In this document: positions 41,968 through 52,892 of the stretch, in pieces
Layout of the letters: every line of letters begins with the position of its first letter
Position numbering within the stretch: the first letter of the stretch is position 1
NCBI GenBank assembly: GCA_032768795.1
Contig: CP136495.1
Location: 1,924,501 to 1,988,500 of the forward strand
Reading direction: 5' to 3'
Length of the DNA: 64,000 nt
From: Tremella fuciformis
Lineage: Eukaryota > Basidiomycota > Tremellomycetes > Tremellales > Tremellaceae
Program-made: the position numbers and the translations under genes
The notes under the pieces: model-generated
The model's input: the letters and a program-made list of their open reading frames with translations, nothing else
What the model was told of the DNA's origin: nothing
The model's database searches: none

Positions 41968-42743
41968 GCACATGGAAGAGTTCCTCTAATATTTGCTCTA
42001 ATTTACTTCGTTTCTTCCGCCTGAACTATCGATCGACGTAGCAAGCCTTCATGATGCAAACTTGATCCGGGAGATCAGTGTCAGAGAGAGGTGTTTACCC
42101 TCGCAGCCATCGCTCTACCCTAAGTTGTAGCAGATCTGAGAAACTGTCGAGACACCGCCTCCTCGTCCAATTTCCCCTCAGAATGTCTTCTTTCTTACGC
42201 TGCGATGTTGAGCAGGGGCATTGCCTCGCCGCCTCCATTTCTCGTTTGTCGGTGAGCGACAGCATAGTGTTTCAAGCGAGCCCTTCGGGCAGCCCATGGG
42301 GAGTGACACAGCTCGTCGTCCTGCCCGCCCGCTTGTAATGGATGTGTTTGGTGCGACAGTGCTAAGGCGAAACACGTCATTCGACATGGGAGCTCAACGG
42401 ATCGCCCCGCATCACGCAGGACATGTGTCAATTCTGTCACACCTCATCAGAAATGACAGCTCTCGGGTAAATGACAGGGCTGAAGGTGAACGGATATGCT
42501 TGATGAGGGATTGGTGCTGTTTTAGTCAGGAACGACCCCCTGTCATCACTCATGTCCTTTGTGCTCACAGCGAGGCAGGGCAGGTCCGCTGGCGGGGCAT
42601 GGGATAAAAGGGCATGCCTTGCCAGCAGAAACACTACCACACACCAGCTTATAGCTCTTTCACTTCACCGTCCTCACCACTGTGGTCCATCCACAGTTTC
42701 TGGCCCCTGACAGCCCCTCAGAGTCACCAACTCGGACATCGCA
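41968..42743. other. intergenic, B5 to B6
   Basis: About 780 bp. ATAAAAG at 42604-42610, 140 bp before the B6 ATG, is the likely TATA box. Nothing else seen. Confidence 0.45.
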
Positions 42744-44030
42744 ATGACCCGTGCGCGCAGGGAACCCACCAGCCATTCTCAGCACTTATCTGCATACTCT
42801 CAAGTGGACCAAAGCGCCCTCCTGGCAGACCGAAATTCGGCGACGTTCAATACAGGGCGACTCAGTGGAACAACTCAGCGAACAACGAATACACACGTGC
42901 CGGTCATCAGCTTCGAGGACGATGTCAAGCACCCGTCTCAAGACGCTGAGCTGACAGCTCAGCGGGATCCCCCTTTGGGCATGAGCGGGGTCTTCACTTG
43001 GGGCAGGGATCAGCAATCGATCGCCTCGTATGACCGTGTTCTACCACCACCCGAGTTGGAGCCGGAACCCGAAGTCTGCTGCACATCCGTCAACATCACA
43101 ATCAGTCAGCATAGATCGGACGGCAATTTCCGAGACATAGGACTCACTTTCCACGTTCCGCGCCGGATCCTCGAAGGGGATAGGGACTCGGCCCAATCTA
43201 TCAGATGGGTAGGCAAACACTTGAAGGAGCTCGATACAGAAACACTCGCGGGCTGGGCCCAAGTGCAGGATCTCAGCGATGAAGATCTAACCGCCCGCTT
43301 GGCAACATTGGACCATCACCATCCGTACAGGCGCTTGCACAAGGCTGGAGCGCGAGTCTCTGTGGAGGAGTGGCACTCCCGATCCCAGTCCAGGTCAAGC
43401 TCCAGCTCAGACGAGGCAGCGGAGATCATTGTCAAGCACGCTTACGGGCCCCCCACAAAGATCATGGCGGCGCCGGGCGAGCGCATCACAGTACACCCAC
43501 GCAAGAGCCAGACTCACTCGGCTTCAGAGAGACCATCGAGCTTCGTGACTAATGGCTCCTACGGGCTCGATCGAGAAAGAAAGCTGCTTTCCGCCATATC
43601 AAGTCACGCCGACGATGCTCTCCCAGACTATCCTCTGTCTGGCACGGGGCAGTTGACACAGCACTACGATGTGCCGACTGAGTCAGAGACAGGAAATACC
43701 ACCTTTACACGAGCAGAGCTGGTCAGCACGATCAAAAAACTTGCTGATGCAGGTGCCGTCATTGTTCCCAGCCGTCAAGACGAATGCACAACAGCGCACG
43801 AGAAGGTCCCGTCTCGACTTCGTGATCGTTTGTCGAGTAGTCATGTGGGACCTCAAGAGCTCTCTAGTGTGCAAACTCCGACTGACGCCCCGACCATATC
43901 GAAGAGACATTCGCAACACCCCGAGATAAGCTATATTCCTGCGGACGAATCCATCTTATCCCGCGGACCTGTCTCACGAGACCCTACCACTGCTTCTATG
44001 AGCCGCCTCCAGCAGCGGTCCCTCATTTGA
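42744..44030 (+). CDS. family B member B6, orphan protein
   Basis: A single exon of 428 residues. The head ends with VPVISFEDDVKH, similar to the VxFAD segment of B4 and B5 but without the basic residue. The core is SVNITISQHRSDGNFRDIGL with FHVPRR, a helical part (SIRWVGKHLKELDTETLAGW), AGARVSVEEWHS and a Ser-rich loop. A strand pair follows (EIIVKHAYGPPTKIMAAPG). The C-terminal helix is FTRAELVSTIKKLADAGAVI. The layout is the same as in B5. Function unknown. Confidence 0.73.
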   Translation: MTRARREPTSHSQHLSAYSQVDQSALLADRNSATFNTGRLSGTTQRTTNTHVPVISFEDDVKHPSQDAELTAQRDPPLGMSGVFTWGRDQQSIASYDRVLPPPELEPEPEVCCTSVNITISQHRSDGNFRDIGLTFHVPRRILEGDRDSAQSIRWVGKHLKELDTETLAGWAQVQDLSDEDLTARLATLDHHHPYRRLHKAGARVSVEEWHSRSQSRSSSSSDEAAEIIVKHAYGPPTKIMAAPGERITVHPRKSQTHSASERPSSFVTNGSYGLDRERKLLSAISSHADDALPDYPLSGTGQLTQHYDVPTESETGNTTFTRAELVSTIKKLADAGAVIVPSRQDECTTAHEKVPSRLRDRLSSSHVGPQELSSVQTPTDAPTISKRHSQHPEISYIPADESILSRGPVSRDPTTASMSRLQQRSLI

Positions 44031-44631
44031 ATTGATCCCCTCGCGTTCCGCATCTATGCCTTCCATCCGACTCGCTCCTCCAACCACTCACGCACACGTT
44101 TCTGTGCAAGCTTCCCCTATGCCCCTGCCCCACTCTTTCAAACCCATGAGGAAATGAGCCTATAAATTAGCTTGACGCATGCACTTCTGAGCTTACAGAG
44201 AGTTAGCGACGGGCGAGCCAGCAGAAGCACCCCCATCTTGGACCTGATACGCGTTTCCGGCTAGACAGCTTCAGTGGAGCGGGGTGCGAAAGGAGATACG
44301 CTGGCGCAGCAAGTGTCGTAACACACTTCTCCGACCGAGACGCTATACATATACGGGCGAAGCTTCTCGAGAGACTTAAGCGTGTCGGGCCAGACCGGAC
44401 CTCTTCTTCTTCTGACACTTGCCTCAGCGGAAGGCCTGTAGCAAGACCGACAATGCGTGAAACTCGAGGTGCACGGTATCCTTTGATCGTTCGCCCACTT
44501 CACTGCGCACGAAGACGGTGGTGGGGAGCATAAACCTCACTGGACGTGAGAGGGTTCTCCCCACAACTTCTTCCCCATCCCATCACTTCCATCTTTTTGC
44601 CACTCAGCGGTGATCAGCCCCCTCGTGACAG
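44031..44631. other. intergenic, B6 to B7
   Basis: About 600 bp. CATAAAC near 44529, about 100 bp before the B7 ATG, may act as a TATA box. Nothing else seen. Confidence 0.4.
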
Positions 44632-46035
44632 ATGCAGAGGAACCAACAATATTATCCCCCTACCGCACGTTCTGTTCACCTTCGCGGAGGGGAGATCCCG
44701 ACAGATATGCCTGGCGACTCATTCCCCAATTCGCAGCAAATGCGGCCAAATTTGAGGGGCAGTCAGCATTCCGCTTTAGCTTCTGAAGCCAATTCGAGAC
44801 ACACGGAAGTCGCAAACGGGGGACGAAGGGTCCTCAGACCCCCGGGTCCCAGACTGTCCAACACCGTGGAGCCGGTTCAACCTGCAGATGACTCCAGTTC
44901 TGACTCCGCAGGCAGCGGCGGGGCGCCGTCCCAGGCTGGTGACCTTTCCAACGACGACAAAGACACAATTCGCTCGTACCCACACGCCCGAAGACAGCAG
45001 TATCCCGCCCAGACACCACCCCCTACAACAAATCATCAGCCAGACATACATCCGACGGTGAGTGTGATTCAGGCATGGAGTGATGCCTCGGGACAAGTCA
45101 TCCGAACAGGCTTCCACTTCCAGAATCCCTATTCAAATGATACGGATAACGCATTTCTTCTCTCCAGGATCGCGGAGCTGATGCCGCTTTTGGACCAGGA
45201 CATGGTGAATGAGTACAACGTATTCCGCGGGAAACCTCAGCATATTCAAAGTAGGTATTGCGAAGATCACCCCGAGTCCTACTTGACCAAGATGCTGTCT
45301 CTTGGCTGCATTGCGGAGAACAACACCCAGTCGAAATTTGATGATAGCCAACAGCCTCATGAGCCCGGACATGCGACACGACCGGAGTCCGGATACATGA
45401 GGGAGACCGAGCCGCCTACCGCTGCTGCGACTCTTGCATCCAGCCCCGCGGGAAAGAATAATGACATCCACGTTCATTTTCCAGACGGGCACGGAAACCC
45501 TCGTCGCTTGATCTTTGAATTCGGCGATCAGTCGCATGGATCGAGCGGCGCCCGTCCCGGAAGCGAAAGTCGAGATGACGCTCGAGGCCCTCAAGGAGAT
45601 CGGGTCCAGTATTCTCACGTCCCTTCGGCCGAATGGAGGCAAAACGAGTCAGGCAGACTCCACGACTCTCGAAGACCCGACGAAGTCACTTGGGACCCAT
45701 ATCTCGGACCCCCGAACCCCTCGTCCTCTATTCGCCGGGCTTCATACGGGGTACTCATGGGACATACAAGCGGTGCAACGGGGCGCCCTTACCACTTCGA
45801 CGGTAGTCGAGGGCCTCCTGCGGGTCAGGATGCTTACCCCAGTCCGCGTGCTCTCCCAGGTACTGCGCATTGGGTGGAAAACACCGGTCCCACTTCGCAG
45901 AGGCGTTCCGATGCCACTTTCAATCCAACGCAACCTCGAGAGCCATCCAGTCAACACCACATCGGTGCGATGAGGCTCGCCTCAGGGTCTCGAATTCGCA
46001 GCAACATGCCATCCAACGGAGACACGCGTGAATGA
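44632..46035 (+). CDS. family B member B7, divergent orphan protein
   Basis: A single exon of 467 residues and the most divergent member. The core is TVSVIQAWSDASGQVIRTGF then HFQNPY, a helical part (RIAELMPLLDQDMVNEYNVF), and after a longer loop the second strand pair IHVHFPDGHGNPRRLIFEFG. The ARVSxEE strand is not obvious. Head and tail are Gly/Ser/Arg/Pro-rich and probably disordered. It is the last gene of the array; the next gene is a conserved enzyme. Confidence 0.66.
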   Translation: MQRNQQYYPPTARSVHLRGGEIPTDMPGDSFPNSQQMRPNLRGSQHSALASEANSRHTEVANGGRRVLRPPGPRLSNTVEPVQPADDSSSDSAGSGGAPSQAGDLSNDDKDTIRSYPHARRQQYPAQTPPPTTNHQPDIHPTVSVIQAWSDASGQVIRTGFHFQNPYSNDTDNAFLLSRIAELMPLLDQDMVNEYNVFRGKPQHIQSRYCEDHPESYLTKMLSLGCIAENNTQSKFDDSQQPHEPGHATRPESGYMRETEPPTAAATLASSPAGKNNDIHVHFPDGHGNPRRLIFEFGDQSHGSSGARPGSESRDDARGPQGDRVQYSHVPSAEWRQNESGRLHDSRRPDEVTWDPYLGPPNPSSSIRRASYGVLMGHTSGATGRPYHFDGSRGPPAGQDAYPSPRALPGTAHWVENTGPTSQRRSDATFNPTQPREPSSQHHIGAMRLASGSRIRSNMPSNGDTRE

Positions 46036-46251
46036 CTTGTCCAATAGCTGTTATGCCAGGTATTCCCCCATCGTATTTAGTCAATAGTGCCCCATCCGTA
46101 CTTACGTGAGTACTTCATATGTGCATACTTTGTTCTCCAATCCCCCCGGAGAAGTGCCACATTTCCACTGCCACATTGCCACATTCACATTGCCTAAGTA
46201 GCTATCGACTCGAGCCTGTCCATACTACCTCTCGTATCTGTCACTATCAAC

Positions 46252-47142
46252 ATGCGCGCATACAAAGTGGTCGACGCGTTCTCATCGCGGCCCTTCAAGG
46301 GCAACCCCGTCGCCGTCATCCTCGATGCGGAAGGGCTATCGACGGAGGAAATGCAGGCTATTGCCCGGTGGACCAATTTGTCCGAGACGACGTTCCTGCT
46401 CCCTCCCACCGACCCTTCGAAGGCCGACTACCATCTGCGCATCTTCACCTCCCTATCCGAGCTGCCTTTCGCCGGTCACCCCACCCTGGGCAGCGCGCAC
46501 GCCGCGCTCGAGTCCGGGCGATATCGGCCGCGCAATGGATATTTGGTGCAAGAGTGTGGCCGGGGTCTTGTGAAGATCGCTGTGGAGGGCGAGGACCCCG
46601 CAACGCGGCGCCTGGTGCTGGAGCTGCCTCACGCGAATATCACACCTGTGGAACCGGCTCACATAGAGGAGCTCGAGGCCATTCTTGGTTGGAAAGTCCG
46701 GCGAGACGCGCCGCCCACCATCATCGACGTGGGCGCAATCTGGGTCGTTGCCCAGCTCGAAAGTGTTGACGCTCTGCTTAGCGTCGAACCGGACTTTGCA
46801 CGAGGAGCGGCATTCGAGCGACGACTAGGTGTCACGGGAGTCACCATCTTTGCAGCATACCCCGAGGCCAAGGGCGCATCCAGTCCAGACATCGAAGTAC
46901 GATCCTTCTCTCCATCTACCGGCGGGAACGAGGATCCCGTCTGTGGGAGCGGGAATGGGAGCGTTGCGGTTTTCAGGCATCACCACGGTCTCCTAGACCC
47001 CGAAGGCCAGAGGTATACCGCGTCTCAAGGGCAGAAGGTCGGACGAAGCGGTCGCATCGATGTCAGTGTGGACGGTGAAGGAAACGTCACAGTTGGTGGC
47101 AACTGCGTCACCTGTGTCGATGGCACCTTGAGGACCGAATAA
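46252..47142 (+). CDS. PhzF-family isomerase/epimerase-like enzyme
   Basis: A single exon of 296 residues, the usual PhzF length. Family landmarks are the N-terminal YKVVDAFSSRPFKGNPVAVI, the NLSETTFLL segment with the conserved catalytic glutamate, LPFAGHPTLGSAHAAL, and the second-half GNEDPVCGSGNGSVA. PhzF proteins are two-domain enzymes of the diaminopimelate-epimerase fold; in most fungi the substrate is not known. There is no phenazine pathway here, so the bacterial role should not be transferred. It marks the right border of the orphan island and reads away from it on the plus strand. Confidence 0.88.
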   Translation: MRAYKVVDAFSSRPFKGNPVAVILDAEGLSTEEMQAIARWTNLSETTFLLPPTDPSKADYHLRIFTSLSELPFAGHPTLGSAHAALESGRYRPRNGYLVQECGRGLVKIAVEGEDPATRRLVLELPHANITPVEPAHIEELEAILGWKVRRDAPPTIIDVGAIWVVAQLESVDALLSVEPDFARGAAFERRLGVTGVTIFAAYPEAKGASSPDIEVRSFSPSTGGNEDPVCGSGNGSVAVFRHHHGLLDPEGQRYTASQGQKVGRSGRIDVSVDGEGNVTVGGNCVTCVDGTLRTE

Positions 47143-47562
47143 AAATTCCCACCTATACGCTGGCCGCAATGCGGTCTTTCAGGAAACACTATCGGACCTC
47201 TCAGCATGATGGCAAACTGGCATTGGCATGCCGCTATTCTGGCCTGGTCGATCGTCCCGCAATGACCGGGAGCCTATTCGAGTTCATCCGGTTGCGATGT
47301 TTCTGATCTCCTCCACCTGTGGACGTCATCTAGATGCACCTCGTGCTGCTCCATCATATGCATGCCCCATAGCGCTCATGGCTCCTAGTACCATCTGGAT
47401 GCCTAACCGGCGATCGCCGCCGCAACTCCTTGGATGGTGCCTGAATATGATGGTCAGACCAAAAAGTTGAAGTTCACCTCGTATTCACCCTTCTTTGTCG
47501 TCAGAGGGCGCGCGTGAGCTCTACAGATCAGGTCTTCGAGTCTTCAAGACCGCGCGGACGAC
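47143..47562. other. intergenic
   Basis: About 420 bp between the PhzF-like gene and UTP18. It holds the UTP18 promoter; nothing else seen. Confidence 0.45.
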
Positions 47563-49760
47563 ATGGGGAAATCACACAAGCGCCCTCGCCGCTCGGAAGG
47601 GCATTCGAGCCATTCCGCACCATCAGCTCCGAAGGCACATGACTGGGAGAAAGACGACGAGGAGCTGGAGCTGGAGGCTCGACTGTTTGGGGCTTCAAAG
47701 AAGCGTTCAAATGGGCACTCAGGTCTCGCTGCTCAGCTGGGACGTCAGGAGGATGAGGTGCCAGAGGAAATGCGAGATATGGCAGACGATGAGGTAAGTG
47801 TCAGAATTGTGGCTCTTCCTCTTGAACAGCTCTAGCATGCCCGACGCCCCTATATAGATGATCGGGCTGTGGCGCAGGGGCGCAGTCATATGACCCACTG
47901 ACTTTCAGCTATTCACCATTGATGCTCCGGAGATCGACGGCGGTGTTTCTGACGACGAGGCCGGCGGTCCAGTATACGACGAGGACGATGAGGGCACCGA
48001 GGAAGAGGAGGACGACCTGAGAGACAGCGACGAAGCGGCGTCGGGTGAGGAGGAGGACGACGACGACGCATCCTCGGTCGCAGGACCGTCATTCCGACCG
48101 CGCTCTTCCTCTTCAGACGATCGTTACCAACTAGAAGAAGATGGAGACGAAGCACCCGTCATCACAGTTGCCCCAGGTGTGATCGACCCTGCCGACGAGG
48201 AAGAACGACCAAAGAGCAAAAAACAGGCACTGTGGACGGATCCGGCCGATGATCTGATCAACGTGGACCTAGATGGCGATCGGAGGTTGAAGAAGCTGGG
48301 GCGAGGGAAAGGTGGGGGGACAGTCAGTGGGAAGGAGCTGGAGAAGCGGTTGCGACATCAGTGCGTCCCGACAAAGGCATAGTATAGGACACAGCTGATT
48401 CCCCAGGTTTGAAGCTCTCCACCCCAGACCCGCATGGGCAGCCATGCGCCAACCTGTCGGCACACCCTCACTAACGTCCCTCCTCTCTTCGACGAAGTCC
48501 TTCATCGACTCGCCCACGATAAACGGCAAATCGAAAGACCCCGCTCGACAGCGAGGACCGCTGGCTCAAGGAGTCATCTCGATGATGCGGCAGAAAGACG
48601 CAAATCATCAGAACCCTACAGCAGGCAAAGGGAAGACCAGCGATGCCGCAGGTGGAGTGGTCGGGGTCGTGTGGCACCCCAATCCCCAAGTTGGCGTTAT
48701 GGGCGTTGCAGGCGGGGATCGGCGTGTCCGCTTCTTCCACGTCAGTCTCATCGTTCTTCCTATGATCTACTGCTGAGTCCTAGATCGACGGCCATAGCAA
48801 TCCTGCTCTCCTCACACTTCACGTCCCTTCTTTGCCCCTGTCATGCCCAACTTTTCACCCCTCAGGCACCCAAGTGCTTCTCACCGGGCCCCGACCCTTC
48901 TACTACTCCTATGACTTGGTTGGCCAGAGGATCACACGATCACCTCGAAATCTGTTCGGCTCGGCGCCTGAGAACAGCGCCCCGAATACTCTCGCCAAAC
49001 ATGCTTTCTCCCCTGATGGCAAGCTATTAGCTGTAGCGGGTAGGAGAGGCCATGTCAGCGTGCTGGAGTGGCACAAGGGTGCTGGTGCGGTCGTGTCAGA
49101 GCTGAAGAGTGGTCGGGGAGGGGCCATCGGAAGCCTTTTGTGGACGAGCGGGCGCGAGTTGAGCGTACTCGGCGGGCGGGATGGAACTGAGGTGGAGGTG
49201 TGGGATGTTGGGGAAAAGAAGATCGTCCGGAAGTGGAGCGATGAGCGGATGTACGGCGGCGAGATGATGCGCGAGAGTGCGGATGGAAGATACACAGCTG
49301 TCGGGTGAGTCTCTACTATGCGAGGCATTTCTGGATGGAGTGGCTCATATCAGGTCATCAACGGGTATCGTCAGTCTGTACTCGACGCAAGACCTCCGCT
49401 CTTCATCAAAAGCCAAGCAACTGCCTCTCTTGCGCCCGGAACCGGTCAAGAGCCTGGAACACCTCACCACGGCGATATCGCAATTGACCTTCCATCCATC
49501 CGGCGAGCTGCTCGCCTCGTCCAGCGCATCCAAGCCGGGCGCAATGAGACTCGTGAGTTGGCTGTGTGACCGGCGTCTCCTCAGCTGACAGACAGTATCA
49601 CCTGCCGTCTGCAACGGCGTACTCGAACTGGCCAAGAGACACGACACCGCTCGGAAGAGTCACGTCGGTCACGTTCAACCCTTATGGCAACTACATGGCT
49701 GTGGGAAACCAGCGCGGCAAGGTTCTGCTGTGGAGTTTGAAGCATTTCTCGCCAGAATGA
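47563..49760 (+). CDS. UTP18: UTP18, WD40 protein of the small-subunit processome
   Basis: Six exons (47563-47793, 47909-48360, 48407-48740, 48784-49304, 49354-49552, 49596-49760) encode 633 residues. The N-terminal third is acidic and Lys-rich. From about residue 310 there are WD40 repeats (VVWHPNPQVGVMGVAGGDRR, FSPDGKLLAVAGRRGHVSVL, LTFHPSGELLASSS). It ends VTFNPYGNYMAVGNQRGKVL then LWSLKHF, as is typical for Utp18. Utp18 works in the nucleolus in early 18S rRNA processing, as part of the UTP-B complex on the U3 snoRNP. All six exons keep frame. Confidence 0.88.
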
Positions 49761-50015
49761 TCGGTCGGATCCCGCACACTTATACAACATTGCATGCACC
49801 CTGCATAACTGTTCTCGATTGAGTTCGCCGCTTGCTGCAGAGGGCCGGAGACACGGAGCAACGGAAACCTCTCGCTCCCTCTGCGGGCTCGGCAAGGATC
49901 CCATCGTACTGGGCGTGGGCGACAACAAAGCCTGGTGGTGTCGGCAAGTGGGACAAGGAGTGCGCCCGGAGTACAGCTAAAACGCGCCCCTCGGTACTTG
50001 AGGTAGTCCTGCCAT

Positions 50016-50698
50016 TCAGACTCCCTTCCCATTCACCGTTGCTTGCTCGTGGTGCGACTCGCCTCGCCCAACTTCTCGCGCCTTGACACCCTGCTCTTTG
50101 CGCTTCATCTCCATCCGGCGCATGTCGAAGATCTGCCTGTGCAGCGCGTACTTCTTGTGCCCCGCGGCCGCCGCCCCTCCAGCCGGCGGGATCCCAGGTA
50201 TACTCAGTGGCGGAGAAGCTTTACGGCCCCCATCTTTCTCCTTGTTCTTATCCTTGTCTTTATCCTTCTCTGCCGCCTCCTTCTTCTTGGCTTCTTTGGC
50301 GTGATAGTCGCTGACAACCTTCTTGATCTCTTCTTCGGACGGCCCACTGGGCGCTGGAGGCGGCGCGATCGGTGACGCGCTTACGTCGTCAGCTGAGATG
50401 CAGTATGAGGAAAAGCCAGAACCAGCTCACAAGCCCCTGCGGGTCAGTCATAGAGAGTGGGGGGAGGGAGAACGGACGGGTCGGTCAGGTGGCCATCGCA
50501 GGTGTACAGAAAGTCCTCGGTCTTGAGCGTGGCCAGGACGGTCGCGGTCGGTCTTCGGCAGATATAGCAGGGCTTCTCGGTCGCTACTTTCTATACTGGT
50601 CAGCTCTGACGAATGAGGTGGCGGGAGCTGACCCGTTGATAGTAGATGTTCTGGAACGGCGCGGATGATGGCCCGGCAGTTGGGGTCGGGGGCGTCAT
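50016..50698 (-). CDS. VFA1: VFA1, VPS4-associated protein 1
   Basis: Three exons (50698-50633, 50590-50478, 50379-50016) encode 180 residues. The N-terminal signature is FQNIYYQRKVATEKPCYIC, then RRPTATVLATLKTEDFLYTC and DGHLTD; the two CxxC/CxxH parts suggest one metal site. The rest is a Lys/Glu-rich helix. The family binds the ESCRT-III ATPase Vps4 at endosomes. The second intron uses a GTAAG|C acceptor context and a GTCCGT donor, and is the least certain junction. The gene diverges from RNA15. Confidence 0.8.
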
Positions 50699-51063
50699 GT
50701 CGGGCGATGCAGAGAGTTTCGAGGGATCAGCGGGAGCGCCGGCGTTGGCTTGTGAAGTCGCGCCTTTGTGATGGGCCTGGAAGTCTTCTGGATGGACGTA
50801 AGCAGACACGAAGAGGGAGAATGAGAGTTCGAGAAAGAGATGAGTTCGACGGTGAACACGAGATTTTCCGGTCGCTCTCCTTCTTTCGTCTTTCGACTCC
50901 CTTCCCTCCAACATAGCTTAGACCTCACTCATAGCTCGCACAGCGCCGCAGTAGAGGAGACTCAGAGCCTCTGGGAAGCCTACGCGCAAGTCGTCAGCGG
51001 ACCCACACCTGTTTTCCTTCGCCAGACCCCTCTGCCTTCGACTGAGCTTCGCTCGCCGGTACC
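50699..51063. promoter_or_regulatory. shared promoter region of VFA1 and RNA15
   Basis: 365 bp between two divergent start codons. No TATA box stands out. An upstream open frame in line with VFA1 exists but has no family similarity. Confidence 0.45.
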
Positions 51064-52437
51064 ATGCCTCCCGCACCACATCGGACCGTGTTCGGTGAGG
51101 ATGACCTCATTCAGTGCGCCAAGCTGACTTTTGCAGTTGCGAACATCCCCTTGTCAGCTATCAGCGCGCTTCCAGCCACAGCTGACGCTCTAGTGAAGTC
51201 TCGGAAGAGCAGCTTGCCAACACATTTTCCGAAGTCGGCCCTGTGCAGAATGTCGAGTGAGCCTGCCGTATACCCCTCTCAACGCCCATGAGCTAGCGCT
51301 GACGTCCGTAGGATCAAGTTCGACCCAAACACTGGTCGATCGAAAGGCTACGCCTTTGTGCAGTATCACGGCGAGCTCTACAGAGGTCCGACATGACACA
51401 ACGCTGACGTGCAGACGAGGCCACTGCCATGTCTGCGGTCCGCAACCTCAAAGACGTCCTGGTGAACGGCCGCAATCTGCGTGTGGAGCTCTCGACGGAA
51501 GATCCTGGACCGAGGAGACGGGGCGGACCCGGCGGACCGCCCAGGGGCGATGGAGGGCGGAGCGAGACGCCTCCTCGTGTACCGCAAGGCGGGCTGGGTG
51601 GCCCGCCTGTAGACCTGCAGATGATCCCGCCGGGGCAGGACATCGCACCGGGCGAGAAGGCGACCGATGTGATTAGCCGGACTCTCGCAGCGGTCAGCCC
51701 TGGGCAGATGCAGGACGTCATGGCGGGTGTAAAGGTGGACACTGCCGCGCCGAGCATTGCTCATGCTCACAAGACAGCAACTCATTACGAGCCACCCGGA
51801 GCAAGCACGGCAGCTGCTTGCGAGCCAGCCGCAGCTGGCGTACGCCTTGTTCCAGGCAATGCTCCTACTGAAGATTGTGGACCCCTCTGTGCTCCAGGTC
51901 AGTCCTGCTGTCCTGCAGCCTCAATAAAGCTTCCAGTCGGCTCACCAGGAGCGCATCACGCCCGTCCCATCGGCTGCTCCACCTCCCGGATACCCGCCCG
52001 CTGCACAAGCCCCGCCCAGCAACTTTCCTCCATACCCTTCAGCACCTCAGCCGAACCAAGGCCCAACGCAGTCCTACCGGCCCCCACAACAAGGCTACAA
52101 CGCCCCTCCGCCAGCACCTGCGCCTCAGCAGCCAGTATACGGGGGATATCAAGCTCCTCCCCCGGCCGCACCGCAGCCTCCGGCGTTGCCGCCCCAAGCT
52201 CAGGCAGCGCTAGCCACTTTGCCCGAGGATCAACGCGTGCGTCTGCTGCACCCAGCAAAAATTGAGCTCATGTCTAGACGATGCTGGTACAGGTGCTGTC
52301 ACTTACGCCAGACCAGATAAGCGCTTTGGATGCTCAGCAGCGGGCGTCCATTATGCAGCTGGTGAGTGATGAAGTAAGTGCGCATTGTCGTATTGCTGAC
52401 AAAACAGCGGCAACAATTCTTGGGATCAGCGGCCTGA
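51064..52437 (+). CDS. RNA15: RNA15/CstF-64, cleavage-stimulation factor RNA-binding subunit
   Basis: Nine exons encode 336 residues: 51064-51094, 51137-51152, 51194-51256, 51312-51370, 51415-51734, 51778-51897, 51949-52236, 52278-52361 and 52408-52437. The N-terminal RRM has VFVANIPF and RSKGYAFVQY. The hinge follows (QLITSHPEQARQLL, YALFQAMLLLKIVDP), then a Pro/Gln-rich linker. The C-terminal helix bundle is MLVQVLSLTPDQISALDAQ. The protein binds GU-rich elements downstream of poly(A) sites in the nucleus. Exon 2 is only 16 nt. The intron at 51371-51414 starts with GC, not GT. Confidence 0.9.
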
Positions 52438-52892
52438 TATACTAGTGATTTATCGATGCAGCTCCGTTCCCAGATATCTGCTGGGGTTTCGTGCCGTCAC
52501 AATCGCAATATCAGCCGTGCTAATCGCTGGCAGGATTCAATAGATGATGATAGATCCCTCGCCGTCTCCCAGTCAAGTTACAATTCGGACTGAGGCATTC
52601 CTCGGCCTCGACAAAAACATTGCGGTCACTGGTTGTCCAACGTCTCTGCTTTGCTTACCTGTTTCTCTCCAGAATCAGTCTGGGGCTTCTCTCCGACCGA
52701 CCGACTTTGGGACATCCCCTTCTCGGCAAGTTTTCACTGATGCATAACTTACAACTTGACGCCAATCGTATCTACATGAAAGTAGGAAGGCTACCGTGGA
52801 ACAGGGTGTGGAGTCGAGGTATTGACAGGGATGGGCACAGGGCCAGGGATATTGTAGGAGGCTACGAGTAAGTTTGCCATAGGGGGAACCCG
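52438..52892. other. intergenic, convergent
   Basis: About 455 bp between the RNA15 and C1 stop codons; 3' regions only. Confidence 0.45.

Noticed and set aside
46252..47142. Phenazine biosynthesis cluster suggested by the PhzF-like gene
   Set aside because: No other phenazine gene is present, and PhzF homologues are common in eukaryotes without phenazines.
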